From Stenotrophomonas maltophilia (GTDB taxonomy: Bacteria; Pseudomonadota; Gammaproteobacteria; Xanthomonadales; Xanthomonadaceae): a stretch of DNA of 64,000 nucleotides. Location of the stretch: contig DGLB01000002.1 of the NCBI GenBank assembly GCA_002387845.1, positions 1 through 64,000 of the forward strand. The letters run 5' to 3'. A model generated the notes under the pieces. It saw nothing but the letters and a program-made list of their open reading frames with translations. It was not told where the DNA came from and made no database searches. Positions 1 through 8,197 of the stretch are shown piece after piece. Position numbers and translations under genes: made by a program. Every line of letters begins with the position of its first letter. Position 1 is the stretch's first letter.

Positions 1-46
1 CAATCATTAGGCCGATTGAAGTGTTCAAAAATTCAAAGTTTCGTGC

Positions 47-122
47 GTCCCCATCGTCTAGAGGCCTAGGACATCACCCTTTCACGGTGGCGACCGGGGT
101 TCGAATCCCCGTGGGGACGCCA
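47..122 (+). tRNA. tRNA-Glu (anticodon TTC)
   Basis: Cloverleaf with acceptor arms GTCCCCA and TGGGGAC, the T-loop GGTTCGAATCC and an encoded CCA end. The anticodon loop CTTTCAC at 79-85 places TTC at 81-83. A hairpin and T tract follow directly. Confidence 0.97.
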
Positions 123-133
123 ATAACACAACG

Positions 134-158
134 AACCCCGGCCCTGCCGGGGTTTTTT
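134..158 (+). terminator. Rho-independent terminator after tRNA-Glu
   Basis: CCCCGG and CCGGGG arms around a short loop are followed by six T. It sits 12 bases after the tRNA end and before the SRAP gene. Confidence 0.85.
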
Positions 159-173
159 GTTAGCCTCTTCCGC

Positions 174-1130
174 ATGTGCTATTCCGCCCAGATCCGCGCC
201 GATTACACCAAGCTGGTCCGCGAGTACGGTGCCGTGATGTCGCTGGATGAATTCGCCCAGCTCTATGCCCACGACGCCGGCAAGCAGCGACCGAAAACCC
301 CGAAGGCCATGGATGACGGATTCGCCGGCGCGCGCACGCCCGCCGGCCAGGACATCGTGGCGAAGATCCAGCAGTGGCATGCCGAAGAAATGCAGACCCT
401 GGACGAAGAGCTGCGGGTACAGAGCGCGCGCCTGAAAGCCGCTGAGGACGCCCTCGCCCATCGCCCCACCCAGAAGGCCCGCAACGAAGCGCGCATTGCC
501 GGCAACCGGATCGAACGCGCACGTGCGCGCCTGGATGACCTGCACCGCACCAGCCTGCTGCCACGCGACAGCCGCATCTTTCCGGGCGTGTACGCGCCGG
601 TGATCGTGTCCGAGCAAGGGCAACGGGTGATCAAACCAATGCGCTACCAGTGCCGGCTGGCCGGTAAGCCCGCCCGCAACGACGCCCTCTATCCGGGCAC
701 CTACAATGCCCGCCGTGACAGCCTGGAGGCTTATTGGAAGACCGCCTTTGGCCACACCCACGGGGTGGTGGTGGTGCAGTCGTTCTATGAGCACGTGCCA
801 CGTCACGCCCTGGAGCATCGATCACTCGCTGCGGGTGAGAAGGCGGAAAACGTCGTGCTGGAATTCAGGTCCGACCCGCCGCGCGACCTGCTGATCGCGT
901 GCCTGTGGTCGGAATGGGAAGGCCCCGAGGGCCGGCTGCTGTCTTTTGCCGCGATCAGCGACGAACCGCCAGTGGAAGTGGCCGCCGCCGGGCACGACCG
1001 CTGCATCGTGCCGATCCGGCCCGAGAACCTGGACGCCTGGTTGAATCCGGATCCGAATGACCTGGCCCGCCTGTACCGGATTCTGGATGACCGGGAGCCG
1101 GTCCACCTGGAGTTTGCCGAGTCGGCGTGA
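174..1130 (+). CDS. SOS response-associated peptidase (SRAP/YedK family), long form
   Basis: The 318-residue protein begins Met-Cys-Tyr; in SRAP proteins (HMCES/YedK) the Met is removed and Cys2 forms the covalent link to abasic sites in single-stranded DNA. The open frame runs further upstream through the tRNA, but this ATG is chosen because Cys2 must become N-terminal. The family's Asn-Ala-Arg region is seen as YNARRDSLE, the 'FYE' segment as SFYEHV, and the C-terminal His-Asp-Arg segment as GHDRCIVP. It is about 90 residues longer than E. coli YedK, the extra being a charged, coiled-coil-like insert in the N-terminal half (residues about 65-135). It acts in the cytoplasm on damaged DNA and appears to stand alone. 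Confidence 0.88.
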   Translation: MCYSAQIRADYTKLVREYGAVMSLDEFAQLYAHDAGKQRPKTPKAMDDGFAGARTPAGQDIVAKIQQWHAEEMQTLDEELRVQSARLKAAEDALAHRPTQKARNEARIAGNRIERARARLDDLHRTSLLPRDSRIFPGVYAPVIVSEQGQRVIKPMRYQCRLAGKPARNDALYPGTYNARRDSLEAYWKTAFGHTHGVVVVQSFYEHVPRHALEHRSLAAGEKAENVVLEFRSDPPRDLLIACLWSEWEGPEGRLLSFAAISDEPPVEVAAAGHDRCIVPIRPENLDAWLNPDPNDLARLYRILDDREPVHLEFAESA

Positions 1131-1141
1131 CACCCCACCAT

Positions 1142-1205
1142 TGACGCGCATGGCGCGTCACTACCTACCTGTCAGCCAGCTCGTAGTGACGCGCCATGCG
1201 CGTCA
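1142..1205. repeat. Head-to-head pair of GTAG (SMAG-type) REP elements
   Basis: A GTAG tetranucleotide at 1183-1186 precedes the palindrome TGACGCGCCATGCGCGTCA. An inverted copy ending in CTAC lies at 1142-1164. The pair could fold into one long hairpin between the convergent SRAP and response-regulator genes, where it may end both transcripts. Confidence 0.8.
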
Positions 1206-1218
1206 TTCCGGCCAACCA

Positions 1219-1599
1219 TCACGCGTTAGCGGATTGCCCCTGCATCGCACGCACCAGCGCAGCATTCAGCTCAACCGTCAGATACGGCTTGGTCAGCACC
1301 ACGCCACCCCGGAACGCATCCGGCAACTGCTCCCGGGCCATGCCCGTAGCCAGCACAAACGGAATGCCCCGCGCCGCCAACGCGGCGGCCACCGGCTCGC
1401 TGGTCTCATTACGCGCCAGCTTGTAATCCAGCAGAACGACCTGCGGAACCGTCTCTTCCACGAGGCGCAAGGCCTCGGCCACACTCCCGGCCAGGCCAAC
1501 AACGACAGCGCCGCCCTGAACCAGTTGCATCTGCAACAGGCTTGCACTCATTTCGTCGTTTTCCACCACCAGTACCCGCAGATCCTGCAGCGCGCTCAT
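1219..1599 (-). CDS. Single-domain response regulator
   Basis: A 126-residue stand-alone receiver domain with the acidic pair in 'VVENDE', the phosphoacceptor Asp in 'VVLLDYKL', the Thr of 'LATGM' and the Lys of 'LTKPY'. There is no output domain, so it must act through protein contacts or phosphotransfer. The start at 1599 follows GGGAG by nine bases; an upstream in-frame start would add 22 unlikely residues. No kinase is adjacent. Confidence 0.9.
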   Translation of the reverse strand: MSALQDLRVLVVENDEMSASLLQMQLVQGGAVVVGLAGSVAEALRLVEETVPQVVLLDYKLARNETSEPVAAALAARGIPFVLATGMAREQLPDAFRGGVVLTKPYLTVELNAALVRAMQGQSANA

Positions 1600-1725
1600 C
1601 GCCGGCTCCCTGTATGGTTCAGCGCAATGAGTATAGCGTCGAGCCGGGATGAAGGCGTTCCACATCCCTGAAGCATTCAGACCTGCCCAAACCGGCTCGA
1701 GTTGTATACACTACGCGGCCAGCCA

Positions 1726-1812
1726 GCCGAAGTGGCGGAATCGGTAGACGCAGCGGACTCAAAATCCGCCGCCCTTAAAAGCGTGTGGGTTCGAGTCCCA
1801 CCTTCGGCACCA
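1726..1812 (+). tRNA. tRNA-Leu (anticodon CAA)
   Basis: An 87-base class II tRNA with acceptor arms GCCGAAG and CTTCGGC, a long variable arm and encoded CCA. The anticodon loop CTCAAAA at 1758-1764 gives CAA at 1760-1762. Its last 25 bases plus five flanking bases recur at 3281-3310. Confidence 0.97.
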
Positions 1813-1817
1813 TGGAA
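1788..1817 (+). repeat. Direct repeat copy 1 (tRNA-Leu 3' end; putative attL)
   Basis: Thirty bases from the T-arm through CCA and five bases beyond are identical to 3281-3310. tRNA 3' ends are the usual attachment sites of tyrosine integrases. Confidence 0.8.
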
Positions 1818-1820
1818 TCA

Positions 1821-1856
1821 AAACGCCCTCCGCCGCAATGGCCGAGGGCGTTTTTT
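1821..1856 (+). terminator. Rho-independent terminator after tRNA-Leu
   Basis: CGCCCTC and GAGGGCG arms are followed by six T, directly behind the tRNA. Confidence 0.85.
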
Positions 1857-1908
1857 CATGGCCCCAGCGGAATGCCGATCCCGGCACACCCGGGTTACGC
1901 GACACCCG

Positions 1909-1933
1909 GTAGGTATCGACCGTTGGTCGATAC
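1909..1933 (+). repeat. SMAG-type REP
   Basis: GTAG is followed by GTATCGACC and GGTCGATAC arms around a TT-containing loop. Confidence 0.75.
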
Positions 1934-1984
1934 GCCGTTGCCATGACCGGTACGTATCACCCCCTCGTCGACACACCTCGCCCG

Positions 1985-2007
1985 GTAGCGCCGGCCGTTG
2001 GCCGGCC
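1985..2007 (+). repeat. SMAG-type REP
   Basis: GTAG is followed by GCCGGCC and GGCCGGC arms around GTT, the classic Stenotrophomonas form. Confidence 0.8.
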
Positions 2008-2032
2008 CTCGGGATTACATGCGATCACTGCG

Positions 2033-2051
2033 CACCGGCCTTCGGCCGGTG
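2033..2051. repeat. Short perfect hairpin
   Basis: CACCGGCC and GGCCGGTG arms around TTC. No GTAG head, but it lies among REP elements. Confidence 0.6.
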
Positions 2052-2151
2052 ACCTGACGCATTTGGGCGGAAAGCCCGTTCGCAACGATCATCTGGCTTG
2101 GCGGGACGGTGCGGGATTGCGGGGGACGCCGTGAACCCATCCATGGGGGCT

Positions 2152-2177
2152 TGTAGAAAACATCCATGTTTTCTACA
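2152..2177. repeat. SMAG-type palindrome, AT-rich form
   Basis: Two 12-base arms (TGTAGAAAACAT and its complement) flank CC. Both ends carry the GTAG signature, so it reads as the same element on either strand. Confidence 0.7.
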
Positions 2178-2604
2178 CCCCCGCGAGCCAAGCCCTACCA
2201 TCGCCCAGCGGCCAAGAAGGCCATTACGCACGCGGCGGTGTTCAAGGGATCATCCCCGCATCCCAATACGGCGGCGACACCCATTGCGTGCAATTCCCAA
2301 TGCGGCACGTTGGCGGATGCTGCTGTACTGATCCTTGTTGACTACGGACAGGCGGCTAGCGCGGTCAATGGAGAGGCATGCGGTGAGATGTTGGCAGATT
2401 TCAGGCTTTGGAGAAGGATTCCTTCGCGCAGACAAGGTTGTTGGATTTGACCTCTTCGGTTTCGTCTTTGCCGACAACCTGGACGAGTCGTCTTCCCATC
2501 TCTCCTCTCATGTCTCGGAAGTACCAACGTGCTAACGTCGGTTTATGCCCGCAGCAGACACGCCTCCTAACAGACGGGTCAGTCCATTCAACAGTCGGAC
2601 CGCT

Positions 2605-3066
2605 ATGAGAGATCTGGTTCTCACGTACTTCGTATACGACGGCGAAATCGAACTACCTGAAGAGGGTGTCGCTATTTGCAACGGCGAACCTCATTACTTC
2701 TGGCTCCGCACTCCTCTTCCGGAGCCCGGAACGGCAATCTTTGACGTCGCACCGATTGATCAGCGCTTACTCGACGCCGTTACCGAGTATGAAGCGATAT
2801 GGCGCAAGTGGAACTTCTCCTACCACGCGGGGGAAGTCGAGTTGAGTACGCATCCGCTTCTGGAGGGCAACAATCCAAGGTACTCAGCACTGGTGGAGCA
2901 AATAGGCACTCGGGCAAAGGCGCTGCGCAAGATCGCCCAGCAGAAGCGCGGCCTGATAGAACTGTCGGAGAAGTACATATCGGACACTCACCGATACGCG
3001 GGAAAGAAGTGGCCCATTCTTGGAATGCGATCCGCTGAGCTGGAGGTTACATGGGAAGCTTCCTAG
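2605..3066 (+). CDS. Hypothetical protein inside the tRNA-Leu element
   Basis: A 153-residue protein with no family I recognise. It starts MRDLVLTYFVYDGEI, is rich in charged and aromatic residues, and has no signal peptide or membrane segment, so it is probably cytoplasmic. Base composition is lower in GC than the neighbouring genes, consistent with transfer. The frame is open to 2545, but the stretch before 2605 looks non-coding; neither start has a strong ribosome site. It is the only plausible gene between the two tRNA-Leu repeats and so is the likely cargo. Confidence 0.6.
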   Translation: MRDLVLTYFVYDGEIELPEEGVAICNGEPHYFWLRTPLPEPGTAIFDVAPIDQRLLDAVTEYEAIWRKWNFSYHAGEVELSTHPLLEGNNPRYSALVEQIGTRAKALRKIAQQKRGLIELSEKYISDTHRYAGKKWPILGMRSAELEVTWEAS

Positions 3067-3280
3067 GTCGGACTATCAGTTCATTCCAGCCCGAGCTCTT
3101 CGCTCGCTTGGCTGAATCGCAACCTCGGCGAGCATCCGCATCTGGCCTTTACTTGGGCTGTGCCAACGGCCGGCACACCTCGCCACCTGCGATCTGAAAT
3201 ACGTGGCACAGATGGCGATCACTTGTGCCATCCGTGCCGATTTCCATACTGCAACTCGTTGAAACAATTACCTTGTTGCT

Positions 3281-3310
3281 GGTTCGAGTCCCACCTTCGG
3301 CACCATGGAA
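3281..3310 (+). repeat. Direct repeat copy 2 (putative attR)
   Basis: Identical to 1788-1817, comprising the T-arm, acceptor 3' strand and CCA of tRNA-Leu without the rest of the tRNA. A different terminator follows five bases later. Confidence 0.8.
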
Positions 3311-3314
3311 ATAG

Positions 3315-3343
3315 AAAGGCCAGATCGAAAGATCTGGCCTTTT
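3315..3343 (+). terminator. Rho-independent terminator behind the tRNA fragment
   Basis: AAAGGCCAGATC and its complement flank GAAA and run into a T tract. It may be the original terminator of tRNA-Leu before insertion. Confidence 0.8.
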
Positions 3344-3360
3344 GCTGTTCAGCCCTGGCG

Positions 3361-3766
3361 TGCGACGCTGATGGCTCAATCCCTCCAGAATGCATCCCCT
3401 TGCCTGAGCAGCCGCTTCAGTACCCTGCGCACTACCCGCCGACGGACCGCCGGAAGCGCTTCTTCATCGGCGTGGGGAGGCGGCAGCAAACAGCGGCTCG
3501 CCGAGCGGGTCGGACGGATCTTCGCGCAACAACTGCACTGGCGCACGCCGGTGTTTCTCCCAGAAGACCGCATGAACGTTGTACTGAGCGGACCCACGCT
3601 CGATGGCGGTGACGCGCTCGACGCCTGACAGGCGGTACGTGCGGTCGAAGAGGAAATCGGCGTCAGATTTCCTGATGCATTCTGGAACGAACCAGAGCTG
3701 ACTATGACGCAGGTTGTCGCCGCGCTGCATGACGCGAGGAACCTGCGCATTGGCGAGGATTCATGA
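3361..3766 (+). pseudogene. Decayed gene, acyl-carrier-protein-like
   Basis: Reading forward, 'YPAHYPPTDRRKRFFIGVG' lies in one frame. After a shift, 'RTPVFLPEDRMNVVLSG' and 'LDGGDALDA' continue in another, interrupted by TGA at 3626-3628, and the same frame resumes with 'AVEEEIGVRFPDAFW' and stops at 3766. The spacing of the DALDA motif, the EEE.G.RFPD helix and a final 'TMTQVVAAL' resembles the acyl-carrier fold, although the phosphopantetheine Ser would be Ala. One frameshift and one nonsense codon make it a probable pseudogene. The family assignment is inference. Confidence 0.5.
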
Positions 3767-3785
3767 CCTTCGGCGAAGGCTTCAA

Positions 3786-4013
3786 TTACTTGTCTTTAGA
3801 AAAATCGTTGATCCCCAGATATCGCGACCGTGCCTCCAACGTCCAATCACCCAGCATGCGATCGCAAGGCTTTTCAAGTGGCCTCTTCCGGAACGGACGC
3901 TTTGCAGACCTCCAAACCGCAGCCCGAACTTCGGGCTCGCCTGGGCCTGGCACGTTCAGTACTTTGCACACAGCTTTGACGAACAACACCCTCGCGCGCT
4001 TACTTACGATCAT
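3786..4013 (-). CDS. Small basic protein, unknown, coupled to the upstream membrane protein
   Basis: 75 residues, MIVSKRARVLFVKAV to the stop, strongly basic in its middle (KRPFRKRPLEK). I recognise no family. The start at 4013 follows AGGA at normal distance and overlaps the last 14 bases of the gene at 4000-4506, suggesting translational coupling. The longer frame to 4055 lies wholly inside the upstream gene and is less likely. Confidence 0.5.
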   Translation of the reverse strand: MIVSKRARVLFVKAVCKVLNVPGPGEPEVRAAVWRSAKRPFRKRPLEKPCDRMLGDWTLEARSRYLGINDFSKDK

Positions 4014-4506
4014 CAGTACGTTCCTGCGTAGTGCCTGAAATGATCCTAGCACCAAGCTCGACGGGGGACCGGTCGTTGAGCACCAAGAATGCCGTCGTGA
4101 AGAGCAATGCAGCGAACAAGATAGAGCTTGCGAGCCCTGCTGCGACGCTCAAAGCGAACTGTGGCCAGAACCGTCGAACCTGTCGTATTTCGCCAATCAG
4201 CGCAGAGCGCTTCAGTTCTTCCCGAGTGGAATCAGAGAACGACGCCTCTACCTCCTCCGCGAAGGATTCCAGCGCATTCCCCGCGATACCACGGGCACGT
4301 GCGACAGCACCGATGGGAAGCGATCCGTACCATGCTCTGATCTCATCATCCGTAGCTCCCCTACCCTCGTACTCCGCATGATGCCTCATCCACTCGAACT
4401 TCTGCTCTTCGACGACGGCAAATGTCAGGAGACCCATGATCCAGTCTCGGGAGCGTTCTTCAGCAAGCGTTTCGTAGACATCCAGTGAACCCGTGCACCT
4501 GGCCAT
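4000..4506 (-). CDS. Hypothetical membrane-anchored protein
   Basis: 168 residues. The N-terminal two-thirds is soluble and acidic with a predicted long helix (SFAEEVEASFSDSTREELK); one or two hydrophobic segments follow near residues 118-146 (FALSVAAGLASSILFAALLF). There is no signal peptide. With the small gene overlapping its end it forms a two-gene unit just outside the tRNA-Leu repeat. Function unknown. Confidence 0.6.
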   Translation of the reverse strand: MARCTGSLDVYETLAEERSRDWIMGLLTFAVVEEQKFEWMRHHAEYEGRGATDDEIRAWYGSLPIGAVARARGIAGNALESFAEEVEASFSDSTREELKRSALIGEIRQVRRFWPQFALSVAAGLASSILFAALLFTTAFLVLNDRSPVELGARIISGTTQERTDDRK

Positions 4507-4646
4507 GACGTGCCCTTGAAGTTGAATGACGTCATGCTTGCACGCGCTCAGCCCGGTTCGGATACGGAATGCGCCATCTTCCGTATCCGATTTCCCCGCC
4601 TCACTTTGTAGGCAGGCCAGCCCATACGCGCATCAGCCCTGCGCAC

Positions 4647-5627
4647 CTACCGCCGACGCGACACCACCGGTGCCCCCGCGTGTGCCACCAGCGCACGCGC
4701 CAGTTCCTGTGCCGGCAGGATATTGAACAGCCGCGAGTAAAGCGCGGCCATGCGACCCAGGTCCCAGACCCCGAAGCGGGCGCAGATGCCGGTCACGGTG
4801 TCGCCCGGACGGGCACTGCGCAGCGCGCTGCGGATCGCGTGCAGGCGCTCCACCACATAGAACTGGCGCGGGGCCATGCCAAAGGCGTCGCCGAATGCCC
4901 GGTTCAATGAGCGCTGCGAGGCCCCCACCGCGAACGGGATGTCCGAAAACGGCACCTCGCCGCGCAGACTGCGCTGGATGTGGTCAATGCCCCGACGCAC
5001 GATTTCCTTGCGCGGCAGCGGCGGGCGACCGCGACGACTGGCCGCCAGCGATGGGCACACCGGCGCCGGCCGACACTGCAGCACCGCCGTCGTAATCTGT
5101 GCGGCGAAGGCCTGCTGGGCGGCCGGCTCGGCGAACGCCTGCGGGTTGTCCGCGTGCACGTCGAAGGCGCGCTGGGTCAGCGCCACCACCTCGGCCACGG
5201 CCTGGGGATTGGCCCGCACGTGCGTGGTCCGGTACAACGCCTGCGTGTCCAGCCCCATCCGCACCGCCTGGCCCAGCACCCGCGCCTCGCCGAGGTCCAC
5301 GCCGAGGAAACGCGCCGGTACCCGGGTGAACCCCTGCATTTCCTGACGGGGTGCCATCCAGATGTAGCCGTCGTCACCGACCTGCTCGCCTTCCAGTTCG
5401 GTATCGCTGCCCGGCAGCGACAGGTACACCCCGAAACGGGCCGGATGCAACGCGCCGCGATACGTCACCGTCGCACCGTCCATGCCGTGCAGCACACCGA
5501 TGTCGCCAATCTCCAGCGTATTCAAAACCCAGGCGGCATCGCTGCGACCGGTAACCCGCATTTCTCCGTCAATTCCGTTGACCGCGTTTGAGTACGCCTC
5601 GAAGTCCGGAAAGGTCAAAGAAGGCAT
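4647..5627 (-). CDS. AraC-family transcriptional regulator
   Basis: 326 residues. The C-terminal 100 residues form the double helix-turn-helix of the AraC/XylS family: 'FAVGASQRSLNRAFGDAFG' is the first motif and 'VTGICARFGVWDLGRMAALY' the second. The N-terminal 200 residues are a cupin-like sensor half of the kind seen in AraC regulators with a helical linker. The upstream region is AT-rich with TATAAA-like sequence near 5630-5640, a fitting promoter. The regulated genes and ligand cannot be told from the sequence; the next gene is 480 bases away and not obviously a target. Confidence 0.88.
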   Translation of the reverse strand: MPSLTFPDFEAYSNAVNGIDGEMRVTGRSDAAWVLNTLEIGDIGVLHGMDGATVTYRGALHPARFGVYLSLPGSDTELEGEQVGDDGYIWMAPRQEMQGFTRVPARFLGVDLGEARVLGQAVRMGLDTQALYRTTHVRANPQAVAEVVALTQRAFDVHADNPQAFAEPAAQQAFAAQITTAVLQCRPAPVCPSLAASRRGRPPLPRKEIVRRGIDHIQRSLRGEVPFSDIPFAVGASQRSLNRAFGDAFGMAPRQFYVVERLHAIRSALRSARPGDTVTGICARFGVWDLGRMAALYSRLFNILPAQELARALVAHAGAPVVSRRR

Positions 5628-6107
5628 TATTTATAATGAGTGGATAATGTTGGAAATTATGTGCGGAGCGGTCAGGAAAACTCACCATTCCTCACGAAGG
5701 CCGCATACTCTACGCGACATTGACACCGGTTGTGCACCGCCATTGGTAGGGGGTGAAAGCCCGCTTTTTTGGCGGTCTTTACGTAGCGAACGCCCTTCAC
5801 GGCCCCTAAGAATGTGAGCGCCCGGCAACACCACGAATGGACGGTGGGGGCTGTCCAAACGAAAGGTTGCGGGGTGCAGTTGTTTCGATCCGGGGAAAAT
5901 ATCCGCATCGCGCGGTGTGGCCGCGGACTTAATAGAAAGACCGGTACAACCGGCATAAGTCCGCAGTGCCGCCCGAACGGGGGTTGGGCATGGATGGTCC
6001 AAGGGGTGTTTTCGTTTCACCTGCCGTACGAAAAGGGCCAGATTCCCGATCTGGCCCTTTTCTCTTCTTCCAGGACGGCGCACCGCGCCGCCCCTGCCTC
6101 CCCCGCC
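5628..6107. other. Intergenic region, no confident gene
   Basis: 480 bases between araC and the chemoreceptor stop. It holds several local hairpins (for example CGAAA/TTTCG arms near 5860-5890, and GCGGACTTA with its partner TAAGTCCGC near 5923-5965) and a strong terminator at 6031. Short open frames on the minus strand (5672-5956) have no ribosome site or known family. A structured RNA is possible but unproven. Confidence 0.4.
6031..6061 (-). terminator. Rho-independent terminator of the chemoreceptor gene
   Basis: Perfect 13-base arms AAAAGGGCCAGAT and its complement around a five-base loop, with A and T tracts on both sides, so it can work on either strand. It lies just beyond the receptor stop. 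Confidence 0.85.
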
Positions 6108-7961
6108 TTATACCAGTCGCAGCACCGGCTGCCCGGCCGCGGCGGGCTGACGCGCGGCGCGCCCTGCCCCGCCATCCACCTTGAATCCGGCCACGGTGTG
6201 CAGCAGTTCGGTGGACTGCTCTTCCATGCTGCGCGCCGCCGCTGAGGCCTCTTCCACCAGCGCGGCATTCTGCTGCGTGCCCTGGTCGATCTGGTCGACG
6301 ACGATGTTCATCTGGCCGAGGCTGTCGCTCTGCTGACGCGCGGCATCGCTGATCTCCCGGATCAGGTCGCTGACACGCTTCACGTTGCCGACAATCTCGT
6401 CCATGGTGCGCCCGGCCCCTTCCACCTGGCCGGTGCCGATGCCGACCTTGTCCACCGAATCCCCGATCAGCTGCTTGATCTCCTTGGCCGCGGTGGCCGA
6501 GCGCTGCGACAGCGAACGGATCTCCGAGGCCACCACGGCAAAGCCGCGACCGTGCTCGCCGGCCCGCGCGGCTTCGACCGCCGCGTTCAGCGCCAGGATG
6601 TTGGTCTGGAACGCAATGCCGTCGATCACGCCAATGATGTCAACGATGCGCCGTGACGATTCATTGATCAGCGCCATGGTGCTGACCACCTCGTGCACCA
6701 CCTTGCCGCCCTGGGCCGCCACATCGACCGCACCGCTGGCCAGTTGGCTGGCCTGGCGGGCATTCTCGGCGGTGCTGCGCACGGTGTCGGCGAGGTCCTT
6801 CATGGACACGGCGGTTTCCTCCAGCGACGCCGCCTGCTGCTCGGTGCGCTGGGAAAGGTCGGCATTGCCCTGGGCAATCTCGCTGGCCCCCAGTGCGATG
6901 GTGTCGGCGGCGAACTTGATCTGGCCGATGATGCCGGCCATGGTCTCCATCAGCGCATTGACGCCGTGGCAGAGTTCGGCGATGGGACCGGTTTTGTCGT
7001 CGGTGGCGATCTGGTGGGTCAGGTCGCCGGCCTGGGCCGCCGCCACCACTTCGCGGGTCTGCGCCACGGCCGCCTGCAGTGCGTTGGCATCGCGCACCTG
7101 CGCGGTCACGTCGGTGGCGTACTTCACGACTTTGAAGGCCCGGCCATTCATGTCCATGATCGGGTTGTACGAGGCCTGGATCCAGACCTCGCGTCCACCC
7201 TTGCCCAGCCGGCGGTACTGCCCGGCATCGTATTCACCGCGGCCCAGTTTTTCCCAGAAGGCACGGTATTCCGCACTTTCCCGACAGGCCGGATCGACGA
7301 ACATGCTGTGATGGCGCCCGCGTACTTCTTCCAGGGTGTAGCCCGTGGTGGCCAGGAAATTCTCGTTGGCGGCCAGAATGCGCCCGTCCAGACTGAACTC
7401 GATCACCGCCTGCGATTTGTTGATGGCGGCCAGCTGGCCGGCGAAATCGGCAGCCTGCATCTTCTGCGCGGTGATGTCGGTGGCGAACTTCACCACCTTG
7501 TAGGCGCGCCCGGTGCTGTCGAACACGGGGTTGTAGGACGCCTGGATCCAGATCTCGCGCGCGCCCTTGCCGAAGCGGCGGTACTGGCCGGCATCGAACT
7601 CGCCCCGGCCCAGCCGCTCCCAGAACGCCCGGTACTCCGCACTCTGCGCGTGGGTGGGGTCGACGAACATCGAATGGTGACGCCCCTGCACTTCGGCCAG
7701 GGTGTACCCCAGCGTCTGCAGGAAGTTGTCATTGGCGGTAAGAATGGTGCCGTCCAGGGCAAATTCGATTACCGCCTGGACCCGGTGCAAGGCCGTCACC
7801 TGGGCTTCCAGCTCCTCGCGGTGGCGCGTTTCGGCCACGTCGCGTTCCCGGCGCAGGTCGCGGCGGGCGTGGAACAGGGCGCGCCATCCGCGCCAGGACG
7901 AAGCCGGCAGTGCCACGGCACTGCGTTCGGTCAACGGCATCTGCATGCCAGAGATAAGCAT
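6108..7961 (-). CDS. Methyl-accepting chemotaxis protein with two PAS domains, soluble
   Basis: 617 residues. Two consecutive PAS/PAC domains (about residues 60-180 and 185-300) share long near-identical stretches ([26 protein letters not shown]). A HAMP-like linker and a full cytoplasmic signalling domain follow, with the hairpin tip '[21 protein letters not shown]'. There is no membrane segment, so it senses an internal or diffusible signal and relays it to CheA/CheW encoded elsewhere. It has no C-terminal CheR-tether pentapeptide. The start at 7961 follows GAGG by nine bases; an upstream in-frame start adds 15 improbable residues. Confidence 0.93.
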   Translation of the reverse strand: MLISGMQMPLTERSAVALPASSWRGWRALFHARRDLRRERDVAETRHREELEAQVTALHRVQAVIEFALDGTILTANDNFLQTLGYTLAEVQGRHHSMFVDPTHAQSAEYRAFWERLGRGEFDAGQYRRFGKGAREIWIQASYNPVFDSTGRAYKVVKFATDITAQKMQAADFAGQLAAINKSQAVIEFSLDGRILAANENFLATTGYTLEEVRGRHHSMFVDPACRESAEYRAFWEKLGRGEYDAGQYRRLGKGGREVWIQASYNPIMDMNGRAFKVVKYATDVTAQVRDANALQAAVAQTREVVAAAQAGDLTHQIATDDKTGPIAELCHGVNALMETMAGIIGQIKFAADTIALGASEIAQGNADLSQRTEQQAASLEETAVSMKDLADTVRSTAENARQASQLASGAVDVAAQGGKVVHEVVSTMALINESSRRIVDIIGVIDGIAFQTNILALNAAVEAARAGEHGRGFAVVASEIRSLSQRSATAAKEIKQLIGDSVDKVGIGTGQVEGAGRTMDEIVGNVKRVSDLIREISDAARQQSDSLGQMNIVVDQIDQGTQQNAALVEEASAAARSMEEQSTELLHTVAGFKVDGGAGRAARQPAAAGQPVLRLV

Positions 7962-8172
7962 TTTTGCGATCCTCGATGTTCGGTTGGCGGATGGGCTACG
8001 AGACAACGCAGACGTCCGGGGGCAAACAACGACGTCACTCCAGCCGGCCCCTGATGGAGCAGGCGCAGAAGGGTATCGACTAACTTGATATAACCTTTAG
8101 TAGAAACTCGCCTGATAATGAATTATTAATAACAAAACCAGGTCACAGTTTTATATCGGCCATTCATTCATG

Positions 8173-8197
8173 TGTAAACCCCCGCGTGGGATTTACA
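8173..8197 (-). terminator. Hairpin at the end of the diguanylate cyclase gene
   Basis: TGTAAA-CCCC and GGG-TTTACA arms span the stop codon. There is no clear T tract, so termination is uncertain. Confidence 0.4.

Larger units (their letters stand above)
1857..2604. other. Intergenic stretch with GTAG palindromes, no gene seen
   Basis: About 750 bases without a convincing coding region; the short open frames lack ribosome sites and family features. It contains four separate palindromes (listed individually), three of them headed by GTAG. Confidence 0.6.
1818..3310. mobile_element. Putative remnant integrated element at tRNA-Leu
   Basis: The segment is bounded by 30-bp direct repeats of the tRNA-Leu 3' end. 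It holds REP palindromes, one unknown gene of lower GC, and no recognisable integrase. It could be a small cargo island whose integrase is lost or supplied in trans; deletion of a second tandem tRNA-Leu, leaving only its 3' end, is the alternative. Confidence 0.55.

Noticed and set aside
3464..3730. 88-codon minus-strand frame
   Set aside because: It overlaps the plus-strand pseudogene, whose conserved-looking motifs explain the open frame better.
5672..5956. 94-codon minus-strand frame in the araC-chemoreceptor gap
   Set aside because: It looks faintly protein-like in its second half, but has no ribosome site and no family I can name with confidence.
5800..5990. 6S RNA-like sequence
   Set aside because: A short 'AAGAATGTG' match to E. 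coli 6S RNA is present, but the closing stem, central bubble and usual gene neighbours are not.
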